NCBI GenBank assembly: GCA_017556045.1
Contig: JAFZFF010000086.1
Coordinates: 1-64,000 of the forward strand
Length of the DNA stretch: 64,000 nt
Origin: Bacteroidaceae bacterium
GTDB taxonomy: Bacteria > Bacteroidota > Bacteroidia > Bacteroidales > Bacteroidaceae
Direction of reading: 5' to 3'
Position 1 is the first letter of the stretch, and each line of letters begins with the position of its first letter. A model generated the notes under the pieces. It saw only the letters and a list, made by a program, of their open reading frames with translations, searched no databases and was not told the DNA's origin. This document shows, piece after piece, positions 15,006-21,834 of the stretch. The translations under genes and the position numbers were made by a program.

Positions 15006-16700
15006 TTAACAATCCGTTGCGTTCATCATCATCACGTTCACTGCTCCGCCCGGAGGTGTCATGGGCATTACGTTTTCGCCCTGCATGATGGCTACTTCGA
15101 GCAAGTAGGGGCCGTCGGTAGTAAGCATGGTGTTGATCGCATCTGCGAGGTTAGCACGCTCGGTGACGGTCTGTGCGGGTATGCGGTAGGCCTCTGCTAT
15201 CTTCATGTAGTCGGGGTTTACCATCGGAGTGAATGAGTAACGCTTGCCAAAGAAGAGCTCTTGCCATTGGCGTACGTTGCCGAGGTAGTTGTTGTTGAGC
15301 AAGATCATCTTGACCGGTGCGCCAGTCTCCATGATGGTACCAAACTCCTGGATGCTCATCTGTATACCGCCATCGCCCATGAAGAGACACACTGTACGGT
15401 CGGGAGCTCCGAAGGTAGCACCAATGGCTGCTGGGATACCAAATCCCATGGTGCCAAGACCACCTGAGGTGATGATGCTGCGCTTTTGTGTATACTGGAA
15501 GTATCGGGCAGACATCATCTGGTTCTGACCTACGTCGGTAACAAGGATTGCCTTATTGCCTGATGCTTCGCTCACGGCGCGAGCTACCTCACCCATGCGC
15601 AGAGGACCCTCTTCGGGGTGTATGGCTTGGTTGATAACTTCGTTCCACTCCTTTTCTTCGTATGGAGCAAAGCTGTCAATCCATTCTGTATGTTTTGCCT
15701 CTTCGATAGCCTCGGTGAGCAGTGCCAGTGTATGCTTACAGTCGCCCAATACGGCTACGTCGGCGTGTACGTTTTTGTTGATCTCTGCGGGGTCAATGTC
15801 GAGGTGTATCACCTTAGCCTGCTTAGCATAAGCATCGAGGCGACCAGTGACGCGGTCGTCAAAGCGCATACCCACAGCAATGAGCAGATCACACTCGTTG
15901 GTCTTGGTGTTGGGGCCCAAGTTACCATGCATACCGAGCATACCCTTGCGCAAGCGGTGTCCGTGGGGTAGGGTAGAGAGTCCCAGCAAGGTACATCCGA
16001 CAGGGATGTCTGCTTTCTCTACGAAAGTACGGAGCTCTTCGGTAGCATCGCCCAACTCTACACCCTGGCCCGAAAGCAATAGAGGGCGTTGAGCGGCATT
16101 GATAAGTGCTGCAGCCTCTGCAACACTCTTAGGATCTGTTTCAGGTACAGCAATATAGCCGCGATCTACACTGATGGCAGTGGGCTTGAAATCTACCATG
16201 CCTACTTGCGCATTCTTTGCGAAGTCGAGCACTACGGGACCGGGGCGGCCAGTGCCAGCGATATGGAAGGCGCGTGCCACAGCCCAAGCGATATCCTCGG
16301 GGCGACGTATCTGGTAGCTCCACTTGGTGATAGGTTGTGTCACACCCACAAGGTCGACCTCCTGGAATGCATCAGTGCCGAGGAAGCCTGCGGCTACCTG
16401 TCCTGCGATGACTACGACAGGTGTACTATCGAGCATGGCATCTGCTACTCCTGTAATTGTGTTGGTAGCACCTGGTCCGCTGGTGACGATACACACACCC
16501 ACCTTACCTGATGAGCGTGCATAGCCCTGTGCTGCATGGGCGGCACCCTGTTCGTGGCGCACGAGCACCTGCTTAAAGTCGTTCTGGTGGTCGAACATAG
16601 CGTCAAACACGGGCATAATACTGCCACCGGGGTAACCGAATACGGTGTCAACCCCTTCGTGAATAAGCGCTTGCATGAGAGCTTCTGAACCTGTTATCAT
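15006..16700 (-). CDS. ilvB: Acetolactate synthase large (catalytic) subunit
   Basis: Thiamine-diphosphate enzyme that condenses two pyruvates, or pyruvate with 2-oxobutyrate. All three domains are present: the N-terminal Pyr domain with the catalytic Glu in VRHEQGAAHAAQGYAR, the FAD-binding middle domain, and the C-terminal PP domain with the GDGGIQMSIQE...N metal motif. ATG 16700 gives 564 residues and the usual MITGSEALMQAL start. The frame is open further upstream, but that extension runs through the attenuator hairpin and is not protein-like. Expression should be controlled by the leader peptide and terminator immediately upstream. Confidence 0.96.
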   Translation of the reverse strand: MITGSEALMQALIHEGVDTVFGYPGGSIMPVFDAMFDHQNDFKQVLVRHEQGAAHAAQGYARSSGKVGVCIVTSGPGATNTITGVADAMLDSTPVVVIAGQVAAGFLGTDAFQEVDLVGVTQPITKWSYQIRRPEDIAWAVARAFHIAGTGRPGPVVLDFAKNAQVGMVDFKPTAISVDRGYIAVPETDPKSVAEAAALINAAQRPLLLSGQGVELGDATEELRTFVEKADIPVGCTLLGLSTLPHGHRLRKGMLGMHGNLGPNTKTNECDLLIAVGMRFDDRVTGRLDAYAKQAKVIHLDIDPAEINKNVHADVAVLGDCKHTLALLTEAIEEAKHTEWIDSFAPYEEKEWNEVINQAIHPEEGPLRMGEVARAVSEASGNKAILVTDVGQNQMMSARYFQYTQKRSIITSGGLGTMGFGIPAAIGATFGAPDRTVCLFMGDGGIQMSIQEFGTIMETGAPVKMILLNNNYLGNVRQWQELFFGKRYSFTPMVNPDYMKIAEAYRIPAQTVTERANLADAINTMLTTDGPYLLEVAIMQGENVMPMTPPGGAVNVMMMNATDC

Positions 16701-16710
16701 CTTATAAAAA

Positions 16711-16743
16711 ATTAAAAAAACCTTTCCCAACGAGTGAGAAAGG
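16711..16743 (-). terminator. Attenuator terminator in ilvB leader
   Basis: On the minus strand CCTTTCTC pairs with GGGAAAGG (8 bp including one U-G) around a seven-base loop ACTCGTT, followed by T7 and then a second T run. It ends only about 10 bases before the ilvB ATG. A terminator in this position makes sense only as a conditional one. Confidence 0.85.
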
Positions 16744-16830
16744 CCATCCTTTATTATTAAAACTGTACCTACGATTCTCACATCTGTCCCACAATAAGAG
16801 ATAGAATGTCAATAATGACCACGTGAAGAA
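16734..16830 (-). promoter_or_regulatory. ilv attenuator: alternative pairing segments
   Basis: Three mutually exclusive segments can be read on the minus strand. Segment 1, TTCTTCAC (16823-16830), lies in leader codons 6-8. Segment 2, GTGAGAA (16775-16781), overlaps the leader stop codon. Segment 3, TTCTCAC (16734-16740), includes most of the 5' arm of the terminator. Segment 2 pairs perfectly with 3 (antiterminator, 7 bp) and, with a one-base bulge, with 1. A ribosome that reaches the stop covers segment 2, so the terminator forms; one stalled at the Val/Ile/Leu codons leaves 2 free to pair with 3. The folding is my inference from complementarity. Confidence 0.7.
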
Positions 16831-16846
16831 CCATATTTGTTTTCAT
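16778..16846 (-). CDS. ilv leader peptide, 22 aa, half Val/Leu/Ile
   Basis: A short open frame from ATG 16846 to TGA 16778 encodes 22 residues, ending MVLHVVIIDILSLIVGQM. Eleven of the 22 are branched-chain (4 Val, 3 Leu, 4 Ile), including VV, II and LIV clusters. It lies about 15 bases after a predicted transcription start and directly upstream of the antiterminator/terminator pair and ilvB. The frame is open further upstream (to 17005) but that part lies before the promoter and has no such bias. This is the classical design of a leader peptide that senses charged tRNA-Val, -Leu and -Ile, as known for ilvB and ilvGMEDA in enterobacteria. Confidence 0.85.
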   Translation of the reverse strand: MKTNMVLHVVIIDILSLIVGQM

Positions 16847-16865
16847 ATTCTCGTTGTTTGGGCTG

Positions 16866-16873
16866 CAAATGTA
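16866..16873 (-). promoter_or_regulatory. ilv operon -7 promoter box
   Basis: TACATTTG on the minus strand fits TAnnTTTG; a weak -33 (TTAG) lies about 20 bases upstream. The predicted start near 16861 gives a leader transcript beginning about 15 bases before the leader peptide ATG. Confidence 0.65.
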
Positions 16874-16983
16874 AATAGAAAATCCCATTTCTGCTAATAA
16901 AATGTAATATTTTTTACATGAAATTACATTCTTTTGAAAGCCCAAGCCTCGAAAAAGCGAAATTTTATTACAAAACCTTAGGG

Positions 16984-17149
16984 AATAATATAGGTGTTTA
17001 CCCATTTTTACAATTCTCCTCCTAAGGTAGGAGGAGTACCCTCGTAGAGGGGGAGGTGGTATGAACTTTCTGCAAATACCCCCTCCGCTTCGCTCGTCCC
17101 CCTACGTTAGGGGGACAATCCTTGGATCAGGGTAAACTGCTATATTATT
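16984..17149. mobile_element. MITE-like element, short copy
   Basis: 166-bp version of the element at 13051-13287: left end AATAATATAGGTGTTTACCC (16984-17003), right end GGGTAAACTGCTATATTATT (17130-17149), two mismatches between them. The core shares CTCCTCCTAAGGTAGGAG, the CCCCCTCCGCTTCGCTCGTC run and CCCCCTACGTTAGGGGG with the long copy but lacks its extra hairpin segment of about 70 bases. It is flanked by TTATTACAAAACCTTA at 16965-16980 and 17145-17160 (at least 11 bases outside the TIR), a target duplication whose right copy contains the argB stop codon. It therefore inserted at the very end of argB, between the arg and ilv operons. Confidence 0.82.
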
Positions 17150-17157
17150 ACAAAACC

Positions 17158-17928
17158 TTACGAGATGATACGTGTTTCGAGTGTATTGTCGAGATTGTCG
17201 GCATGTTTGATGACAACGCACTCTACACCTCCGTCTATAGCGCGGAAAGCGCCTTCGATTTTGGGTATCATACCTTTGTTAATGGTGCCATCGGCGCGCA
17301 GGGCGGCAAAGCTCTCGCGGTTGATGGTGGGGATGACGCTGTAGTCATCGTCTACATCAGTGAGCACACCATTCTTCTCAAGGCAGAAGATGAGGTTGGT
17401 GGGTTGTATCTGTGATGCTCCTACGGCTACGGCAGAGGCTACGCTGTCTGCATTGCTGTTGAGCAGTGAGCCTTGCTCATCGTGGGTGATGGCGCAGAAT
17501 ACGGGGACGATGCCTTGTTCTACAAGAGAGGCGAGAAAACTGATGTTCATGCGTTCGGGTACAATGTCTCCCACGTATCCATAGTCGATGGGCTTTGGAG
17601 CGCGTCGTGTGGCTGGTATCACATTGGCATCTGCTCCAGAGAGGCCTATCGCTTTGCAGCCAAGTGCGCAGAGGCGAGCTACGATTTGTTTGTTTACAAG
17701 TCCTGCATATACCATGGTGACTACATCGAGAGTCTCTCGGTCTGTCACGCGGCGTCCGTCGATCATCTGAGTCTCTATGCCGAGCTGTGCGCTTAGGCGT
17801 GTGGCGAGTTTTCCGCCGCCATGGATAAGCATCTTGGGACCTTCTATAGCTGCAAACTTTTCGAGAAAACGCTCCAATGCAGCAGCGTCGTCAATGACAT
17901 TTCCTCCGATTTTTACTACTTGGATCAT
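17158..17928 (-). CDS. argB: Acetylglutamate kinase (probably acts on N-succinylglutamate)
   Basis: Phosphorylates the gamma-carboxylate of N-acylglutamate, the second arginine step. The amino-acid-kinase fold is evident: KIGGNVID at the start, GGGK (IHGGGKLATRLS) binding the substrate and phosphates, and a C-terminal ATP site (NADSVASAVAV, GGMIPKIEGA-like KGMIPKIEGAF). 256 residues, with no N-terminal extension of the kind tied to arginine inhibition. Because the neighbouring carbamoyltransferase is of the Bacteroides argF' type, the acyl group is likely succinyl rather than acetyl. It overlaps argF' by ATGA and is the last gene of the operon; a MITE-like element abuts its stop. Confidence 0.92.
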   Translation of the reverse strand: MIQVVKIGGNVIDDAAALERFLEKFAAIEGPKMLIHGGGKLATRLSAQLGIETQMIDGRRVTDRETLDVVTMVYAGLVNKQIVARLCALGCKAIGLSGADANVIPATRRAPKPIDYGYVGDIVPERMNISFLASLVEQGIVPVFCAITHDEQGSLLNSNADSVASAVAVGASQIQPTNLIFCLEKNGVLTDVDDDYSVIPTINRESFAALRADGTINKGMIPKIEGAFRAIDGGVECVVIKHADNLDNTLETRIIS

Positions 17929-18878
17929 AGGTTTTCGAGCAATCGCTTAAGTACTACTGTTGCTGAAATCTCACGGTTGGCAGCCTCGGGGATAACAAGG
18001 CTTGTGGGGGCTTCGATCACCTCGTCGGTAACAATCATGCCGCGGCGTACGGGCAGGCAGTGCATGAAGAAGGCGTTGTTGGTGAGTGCCATCTTTTCTG
18101 TAGTGATTGTCCACGAACGATCGCGTGAAAGCACCTGACCATAGTTGGGGTCATCATATGCTGACCAGTTCTTAGCATATACAAAGTCTGCATCACGCAG
18201 CGCCTCGTCTTGATCATGAGTCACCTTGGCGTTGCCTACAAACTCGGGAGCGAGGTCATAGCCTTCGGGGTTAGCGATGACAAAGTCGTAGTCGGTAGCA
18301 TTCATCCACTCGGCAAATGAGTTGGGCACAGCTTGGGGCAATGCCTTGGGGTGGGGAGCCCAGGTGAGCACTACCTTTGGACGCTCTGTCTTCTTGTGCT
18401 CCTCGATGGTGATGAGGTCTGCAAAACTCTGCAGAGGGTGGCGTGTGGCTGCCTCCATGCTGAACACGGGACGGCCCGAGTAGCGGATAAACTGCTCGAT
18501 GACGCGCTCCTCATAGTCATCAGCCTTATCGGTGAGACCTGCAAAAGAGCGTACACCAATGATGTCACAGTATGAGCCCATCACGGGGATAGCCTCAAGG
18601 AGGTGTTCGGCCTTGTCGCCATCCATGATGACGCCGCGCTCGGTCTCGAGTTTCCAAGCACCCTGGTTTACATCAAGTACGATGACGTTCATGCCCAGAT
18701 TCATCGCAGCCTTCTGAGTGCTCAAGCGTGTGCGAAGCGATGAGTTGAAGAAGATCATCATCAGTGTCTTATTACGACCCAGCTCTACGTGAGCAAAACG
18801 GTCTTTTTTGATGGCTAATGCCTCGGCTACTGCATCGTGCAGATTGCCTATATCTTGTACGCAGGTAAATTTCTTCAT
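17925..18878 (-). CDS. argF': N-acylornithine carbamoyltransferase (Bacteroides argF' type)
   Basis: Transfers carbamoyl from carbamoyl phosphate to N-acylornithine, giving N-acylcitrulline. It has the carbamoyl-phosphate motif SSLRTR (46-51), HPLQSFAD, and the HCLPVRRG segment. Starting at ATG 18878 gives 317 residues, the length of the B. fragilis enzyme; the earlier in-frame start at 18905 would overlap the end of argD. As I recall, residue 90 decides acyl specificity (Pro in the B. fragilis succinylornithine enzyme, Glu in the xanthomonad acetylornithine enzyme). Here the segment reads GDKAEHLLEA with Ala at position 90, which lacks the Glu and so favours succinyl, but is neither reference residue. 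Confidence 0.9.
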   Translation of the reverse strand: MKKFTCVQDIGNLHDAVAEALAIKKDRFAHVELGRNKTLMMIFFNSSLRTRLSTQKAAMNLGMNVIVLDVNQGAWKLETERGVIMDGDKAEHLLEAIPVMGSYCDIIGVRSFAGLTDKADDYEERVIEQFIRYSGRPVFSMEAATRHPLQSFADLITIEEHKKTERPKVVLTWAPHPKALPQAVPNSFAEWMNATDYDFVIANPEGYDLAPEFVGNAKVTHDQDEALRDADFVYAKNWSAYDDPNYGQVLSRDRSWTITTEKMALTNNAFFMHCLPVRRGMIVTDEVIEAPTSLVIPEAANREISATVVLKRLLENL

Positions 18879-18897
18879 ACTATACGTGTTATTTGGA

Positions 18898-20022
18898 TTA
18901 TGCAATCAACTCTTTGAAAGCTGCAAGGAAAGCATCGGCGTGGGCTTTAGTGATGCCCAGTGCAGGGAGCAGTCGTACTGTAGATACGCCAGCACCACCA
19001 GTGAAGATGTGCTTCTCGAAGAGCAGACGCTTGCGGAACTCTGAGGCTGATCCTTCAATCTCAATACCAATCATGAGACCGCGACCACGCACCTCCTTGA
19101 TCTGGGGTATCTTATTAAGCTCCTCGATGAGGTATGCGCCCACTTCAGCGGCATTAGCCACGAGGTTTTCTTGCTCGAATACATCGAGTACGGCGATAGC
19201 TGCAGCACATGCCAAGTGGTTGCCACCGAAAGTGGTGCCGAGCATGCCTGGCCATGGAGTGTAGTGGGGAGCAATGAGTACGCCTCCGATGGGGAAGCCA
19301 TTACCCATACCCTTGGCGATAGTGATGAGGTCAGGACGGATGTCTGCTATTTGGTGAGCAAAGAACTTACCTGTGCGTCCATAGCCTGACTGTATCTCGT
19401 CGAGGATGAGCGATACGCCATACTTTGTGGTAGCTTCGCGCAACTGACAGAGGAACTCTGCCGAAGGACAATGGATACCTGCTACGCCCTGTATGCCCTC
19501 GATGATGACAGCGCAGAACTCTCCTGTCTGTAACTTCTCTTCGACAGCAGTAATGTCACCCAGGGGTACGAACTCTACGTTGGGAGTGCGGTTAAAGGGA
19601 GCATTGATCTTGGGATTGTCTGTAGCTGCTACGGCACCTGAAGTACGGCCGTGAAATGCCTTAGTGAATGCCAAAACCTTGGCTTTGCCATTGTGGAAAG
19701 ATGCGAGTTTGATAGCATTTTCATTGGCTTCAGCACCTGAGTTACAGAGGAAGAGACTATAGTCTTCGTAGCCTGAGAGACGGCCGAGTTTGTCAGCCAA
19801 TTGCTTCTGCAGGCTATTTTCTACAGAGTTTGAGTAGAAGCCGAGTTTTGCCACCTGCTCACTAATCATCTGTACATAGTGCGGATGAGCATGACCGATA
19901 GAAATCACGGCATGGCCTCCGTAGAGGTCGAGATACTCGGTACCATCGGCATCGTATACGTAGTTGCCCTTGCCACGCACGGGCTCTACGGGATAGAGGG
20001 GATATACGTCGAAAAGATTCAT
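18898..20022 (-). CDS. argD: N-acylornithine aminotransferase
   Basis: Class III PLP aminotransferase making N-acylornithine from the semialdehyde and glutamate. The PLP site is intact: Asp in LILDEIQSGYGRTGKFFA and the Schiff-base Lys in LITIAKGMGNGFPIGG. SGAEANENAIKLA and the GRT--GA phosphate-binding segment are also present. 374 residues, typical. It starts at ATG 20022, immediately next to a GAAAATT tandem array, and ends 19 bases before the argF' ATG. Confidence 0.94.
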   Translation of the reverse strand: MNLFDVYPLYPVEPVRGKGNYVYDADGTEYLDLYGGHAVISIGHAHPHYVQMISEQVAKLGFYSNSVENSLQKQLADKLGRLSGYEDYSLFLCNSGAEANENAIKLASFHNGKAKVLAFTKAFHGRTSGAVAATDNPKINAPFNRTPNVEFVPLGDITAVEEKLQTGEFCAVIIEGIQGVAGIHCPSAEFLCQLREATTKYGVSLILDEIQSGYGRTGKFFAHQIADIRPDLITIAKGMGNGFPIGGVLIAPHYTPWPGMLGTTFGGNHLACAAAIAVLDVFEQENLVANAAEVGAYLIEELNKIPQIKEVRGRGLMIGIEIEGSASEFRKRLLFEKHIFTGGAGVSTVRLLPALGITKAHADAFLAAFKELIA

Positions 20023-20029
20023 ACGAATA

Positions 20030-20057
20030 GAAAATTGAAAATTGAAAATTGAAAATT
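20030..20057. repeat. GAAAATT tandem array (left arm)
   Basis: Four copies of GAAAATT. The reverse-complementary counterpart lies at 20501-20526, so the pair brackets the four-helix-bundle gene as inverted repeats. Confidence 0.75.
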
Positions 20058-20109
20058 ATAGTCTCTGGGATGTTTGCTTTTTAGTAGATTTTTCAATCTC
20101 AAAATTCGA

Positions 20110-20475
20110 TTAATAATTATTTTTTGTCGTCTTTATTATTGATGTGAGTAAGGCAATTAGTTCTTTGTTGTCATTGTAAAGAGAATTGAATATTGTTTGG
20201 TCTATGGTGTCACTCTCATGAAGCAATTCCAACCAATATGCAGTTTCGTCAGCTTCTTTTAGTGCAATTGAAAGCTTGCTGACAAAATCTGCGGTACTCT
20301 GTGCATTGCGGCTTTCGCGAACATTGGCACCAATGCTTGTTCCGCTACGCAATATCTGATTAGAGATCACATAGTCTTTCTTCTCCGTTTGCAAGTAGCG
20401 TACAAATCGGATTATGCGGATCGCAAAGGCTTTGCTTTTGTCATGAATGATATTTTCGTTTTCCGTGCGTGCCAT
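20110..20475 (-). CDS. Four-helix-bundle protein (23S rRNA intervening-sequence type)
   Basis: A 121-residue helical protein of the family first found in 23S rRNA intervening sequences (also related to Avd accessory proteins of diversity-generating retroelements). The pattern FAIRIIRFVRYLQ, then ILRSGTSIGANVRESRNAQS, then ADFVSKLSIALKEADETAYWL and a C-terminal helix is diagnostic. It lies between argC and argD in the same orientation, but is flanked by inverted A/T-rich repeats and interrupts an otherwise tight biosynthetic operon. It has no evident role in arginine synthesis and looks like a small inserted unit. Function of the family is unknown beyond pentamer formation and RNA/DNA binding reported for some members. 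Confidence 0.9.
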   Translation of the reverse strand: MARTENENIIHDKSKAFAIRIIRFVRYLQTEKKDYVISNQILRSGTSIGANVRESRNAQSTADFVSKLSIALKEADETAYWLELLHESDTIDQTIFNSLYNDNKELIALLTSIIKTTKNNY

Positions 20476-20500
20476 TACTTGCTTTGAACCGGAGGTCTTT

Positions 20501-20526
20501 CAATTTTCAATTCTCAATTTTCAATT
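20501..20526. repeat. CAATTTTCAATTCTCAATTTTC array (right arm)
   Basis: Inverted counterpart of the GAAAATT array at 20030-20057 with a one-base variant unit; it runs up to the argC stop codon (TAA 20527-20529). Confidence 0.7.
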
Positions 20527-21519
20527 TTAGAACGCTGAGGACTTCAAAAGAAGGCCGCTGCGTTCATCTATGCCGAACATCAAGTTCATGTTTTGTACAG
20601 CCTGACCTACGGCACCTTTGAGGAGGTTGTCGATGATACAGGTGATGACAGCTTTATTGCCAAACTTATCGATGTGTACGAGCGCCTTGTTTGTGTTGAC
20701 AACTTGCTTCAGATCGAGTGCTTTGTCGATATAGTGTGTGAAGGCTGCATCGGCATAGAAGGTGCGGTACATCTCGGCCAACTGCTCAGCTGTGGGGTTG
20801 GTAGGAGTACCTTCCTCACCATCGAACTTTACAACCTCTGTACAGAAAATGCCGCGGGCAAAGTCACCACGGTAGGGGATGAAGTCGATGTCTGCCTCAA
20901 GAGAGCCTTGCAGCTCGGTGAGCGACTGGCGTATCTCGTGCAAATGCTGGTGGGTAAACACCTTGTATATGCTCATGTTGTCTGTACGCCAACTGAAGTG
21001 AGTGGTCGATACAGGCTTCTGACCAGCGCCAGTAGAACCTGTGATTGCATTTACAGCCACGTCGTGGGTGAGCAATCCTGCTTTTGCCAAGGGCAGCAAG
21101 CCGAGCTGTATACAAGTAGCGAAGCATCCAGGGTTGGCCAAATGCTGACACTTACAAATCTGTTCCTTGTGTATCTCGGGTAATCCGTATACATAGTCGT
21201 GTGTGGGAGCTGCTATGCGGAAGTCCTGCGCTAAGTCGATAATCTTCACGTGTTCGGGGATGGCGTGCTCCTTAAGGAATGCCTCGCTCTTGCCGTGACC
21301 GAAGCAGAAGAATACCACGTCGACATCATCGAAGGGCATAGCATCGGTGAAGCGCAAGTCTGTGTCGCCCAACAAACCCTCGTGTACGTCTGCTACGAGG
21401 TTACCAGCATTACTCTCACTATTGGCAAAGACAATCTCTGCCTCGGGATGATTCACAAGCAGACGGATGAGTTCTCCGCCCGTATAGCCTGCTGCACCCA
21501 ATATACCTATCTTAATCAT
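20527..21519 (-). CDS. argC: N-acyl-gamma-glutamyl-phosphate reductase
   Basis: Reduces N-acylglutamyl phosphate to the semialdehyde with NADPH. The N-terminal Rossmann motif is GAAGYTGGELIRLL; the catalytic Cys is in NPGCFATCIQL. A downstream His in the TTHFSWRTDNM region and the P-Y-R-G-D segment (IPYRGDFARG) complete the active site. 330 residues, normal. It begins inside the end of the PspC-like gene (8-base overlap), showing translational coupling. Confidence 0.94.
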   Translation of the reverse strand: MIKIGILGAAGYTGGELIRLLVNHPEAEIVFANSESNAGNLVADVHEGLLGDTDLRFTDAMPFDDVDVVFFCFGHGKSEAFLKEHAIPEHVKIIDLAQDFRIAAPTHDYVYGLPEIHKEQICKCQHLANPGCFATCIQLGLLPLAKAGLLTHDVAVNAITGSTGAGQKPVSTTHFSWRTDNMSIYKVFTHQHLHEIRQSLTELQGSLEADIDFIPYRGDFARGIFCTEVVKFDGEEGTPTNPTAEQLAEMYRTFYADAAFTHYIDKALDLKQVVNTNKALVHIDKFGNKAVITCIIDNLLKGAVGQAVQNMNLMFGIDERSGLLLKSSAF

Positions 21520-21727
21520 TCTTTAAATAACGGTTTTCCTCTTCAGGAATTATCAACATGAGTATCAAGTATACGATGGCACCACTGAAAGCGGTGAATA
21601 TGGTGAGCAATGTGTATGCCACACGCACCACGGTGACATCAATATTGGCATAGTTGGCGATAGCAGCGCACACGCCTGCCAACTTACGTCCGATGCGGGG
21701 ACGTTCCATCTTCTTAGGTTCTGACAT
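21512..21727 (-). CDS. PspC-domain membrane protein
   Basis: A 71-residue protein made of one PspC domain: a basic N-terminus, RIGRKLAGVCAAIANYANID, then a single hydrophobic span. PspC proteins are inner-membrane partners of the phage-shock response, but small stand-alone versions occur widely in Bacteroidota with unknown roles. Its place between argG and argC in an amino-acid operon is unusual and it overlaps argC by eight bases. Confidence 0.88.
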   Translation of the reverse strand: MSEPKKMERPRIGRKLAGVCAAIANYANIDVTVVRVAYTLLTIFTAFSGAIVYLILMLIIPEEENRYLKND

Positions 21728-21747
21728 AGTCTTATATGGATTAAAAC

Positions 21748-21826
21748 TAAAAGTTAAGAATTAAAAGGAGAGAACAATATACGACACGGATATGCCGATA
21801 AAGAACCCTTTAATTCTTAACTTTTA
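21748..21826. repeat. 20-bp inverted repeat between argG and pspC-like gene
   Basis: TAAAAGTTAAGAATTAAAAGG at 21748-21768, given here in two words TAAAAGTTAAG and AATTAAAAGG, is mirrored by CCTTTAATTCTTAACTTTTA at 21807-21826 with one base of difference. It could fold into a long hairpin in the operon transcript, perhaps affecting stability or processing between argG and the downstream genes. Confidence 0.7.
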
Positions 21827-21834
21827 ATATGTGT

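Noticed and set aside
16781..17005. Longer upstream version of the ilv leader frame and an N-terminal extension of IlvB
   Set aside because: Both extend across the promoter or the attenuator hairpin; only the 22-aa part after the predicted start has the Val/Leu/Ile bias, and IlvB homology begins at 16700.
13051..17149. Whether the ilv operon between the two MITE-like copies is a composite transposon
   Set aside because: Each copy has its own target duplication, so they inserted independently and the ilv genes are ordinary chromosome.
20030..20529. Possible CRISPR-like array in the GAAAATT repeats
   Set aside because: Units are 7 bases with no spacers; it is a simple tandem array and inverted pair, not CRISPR.
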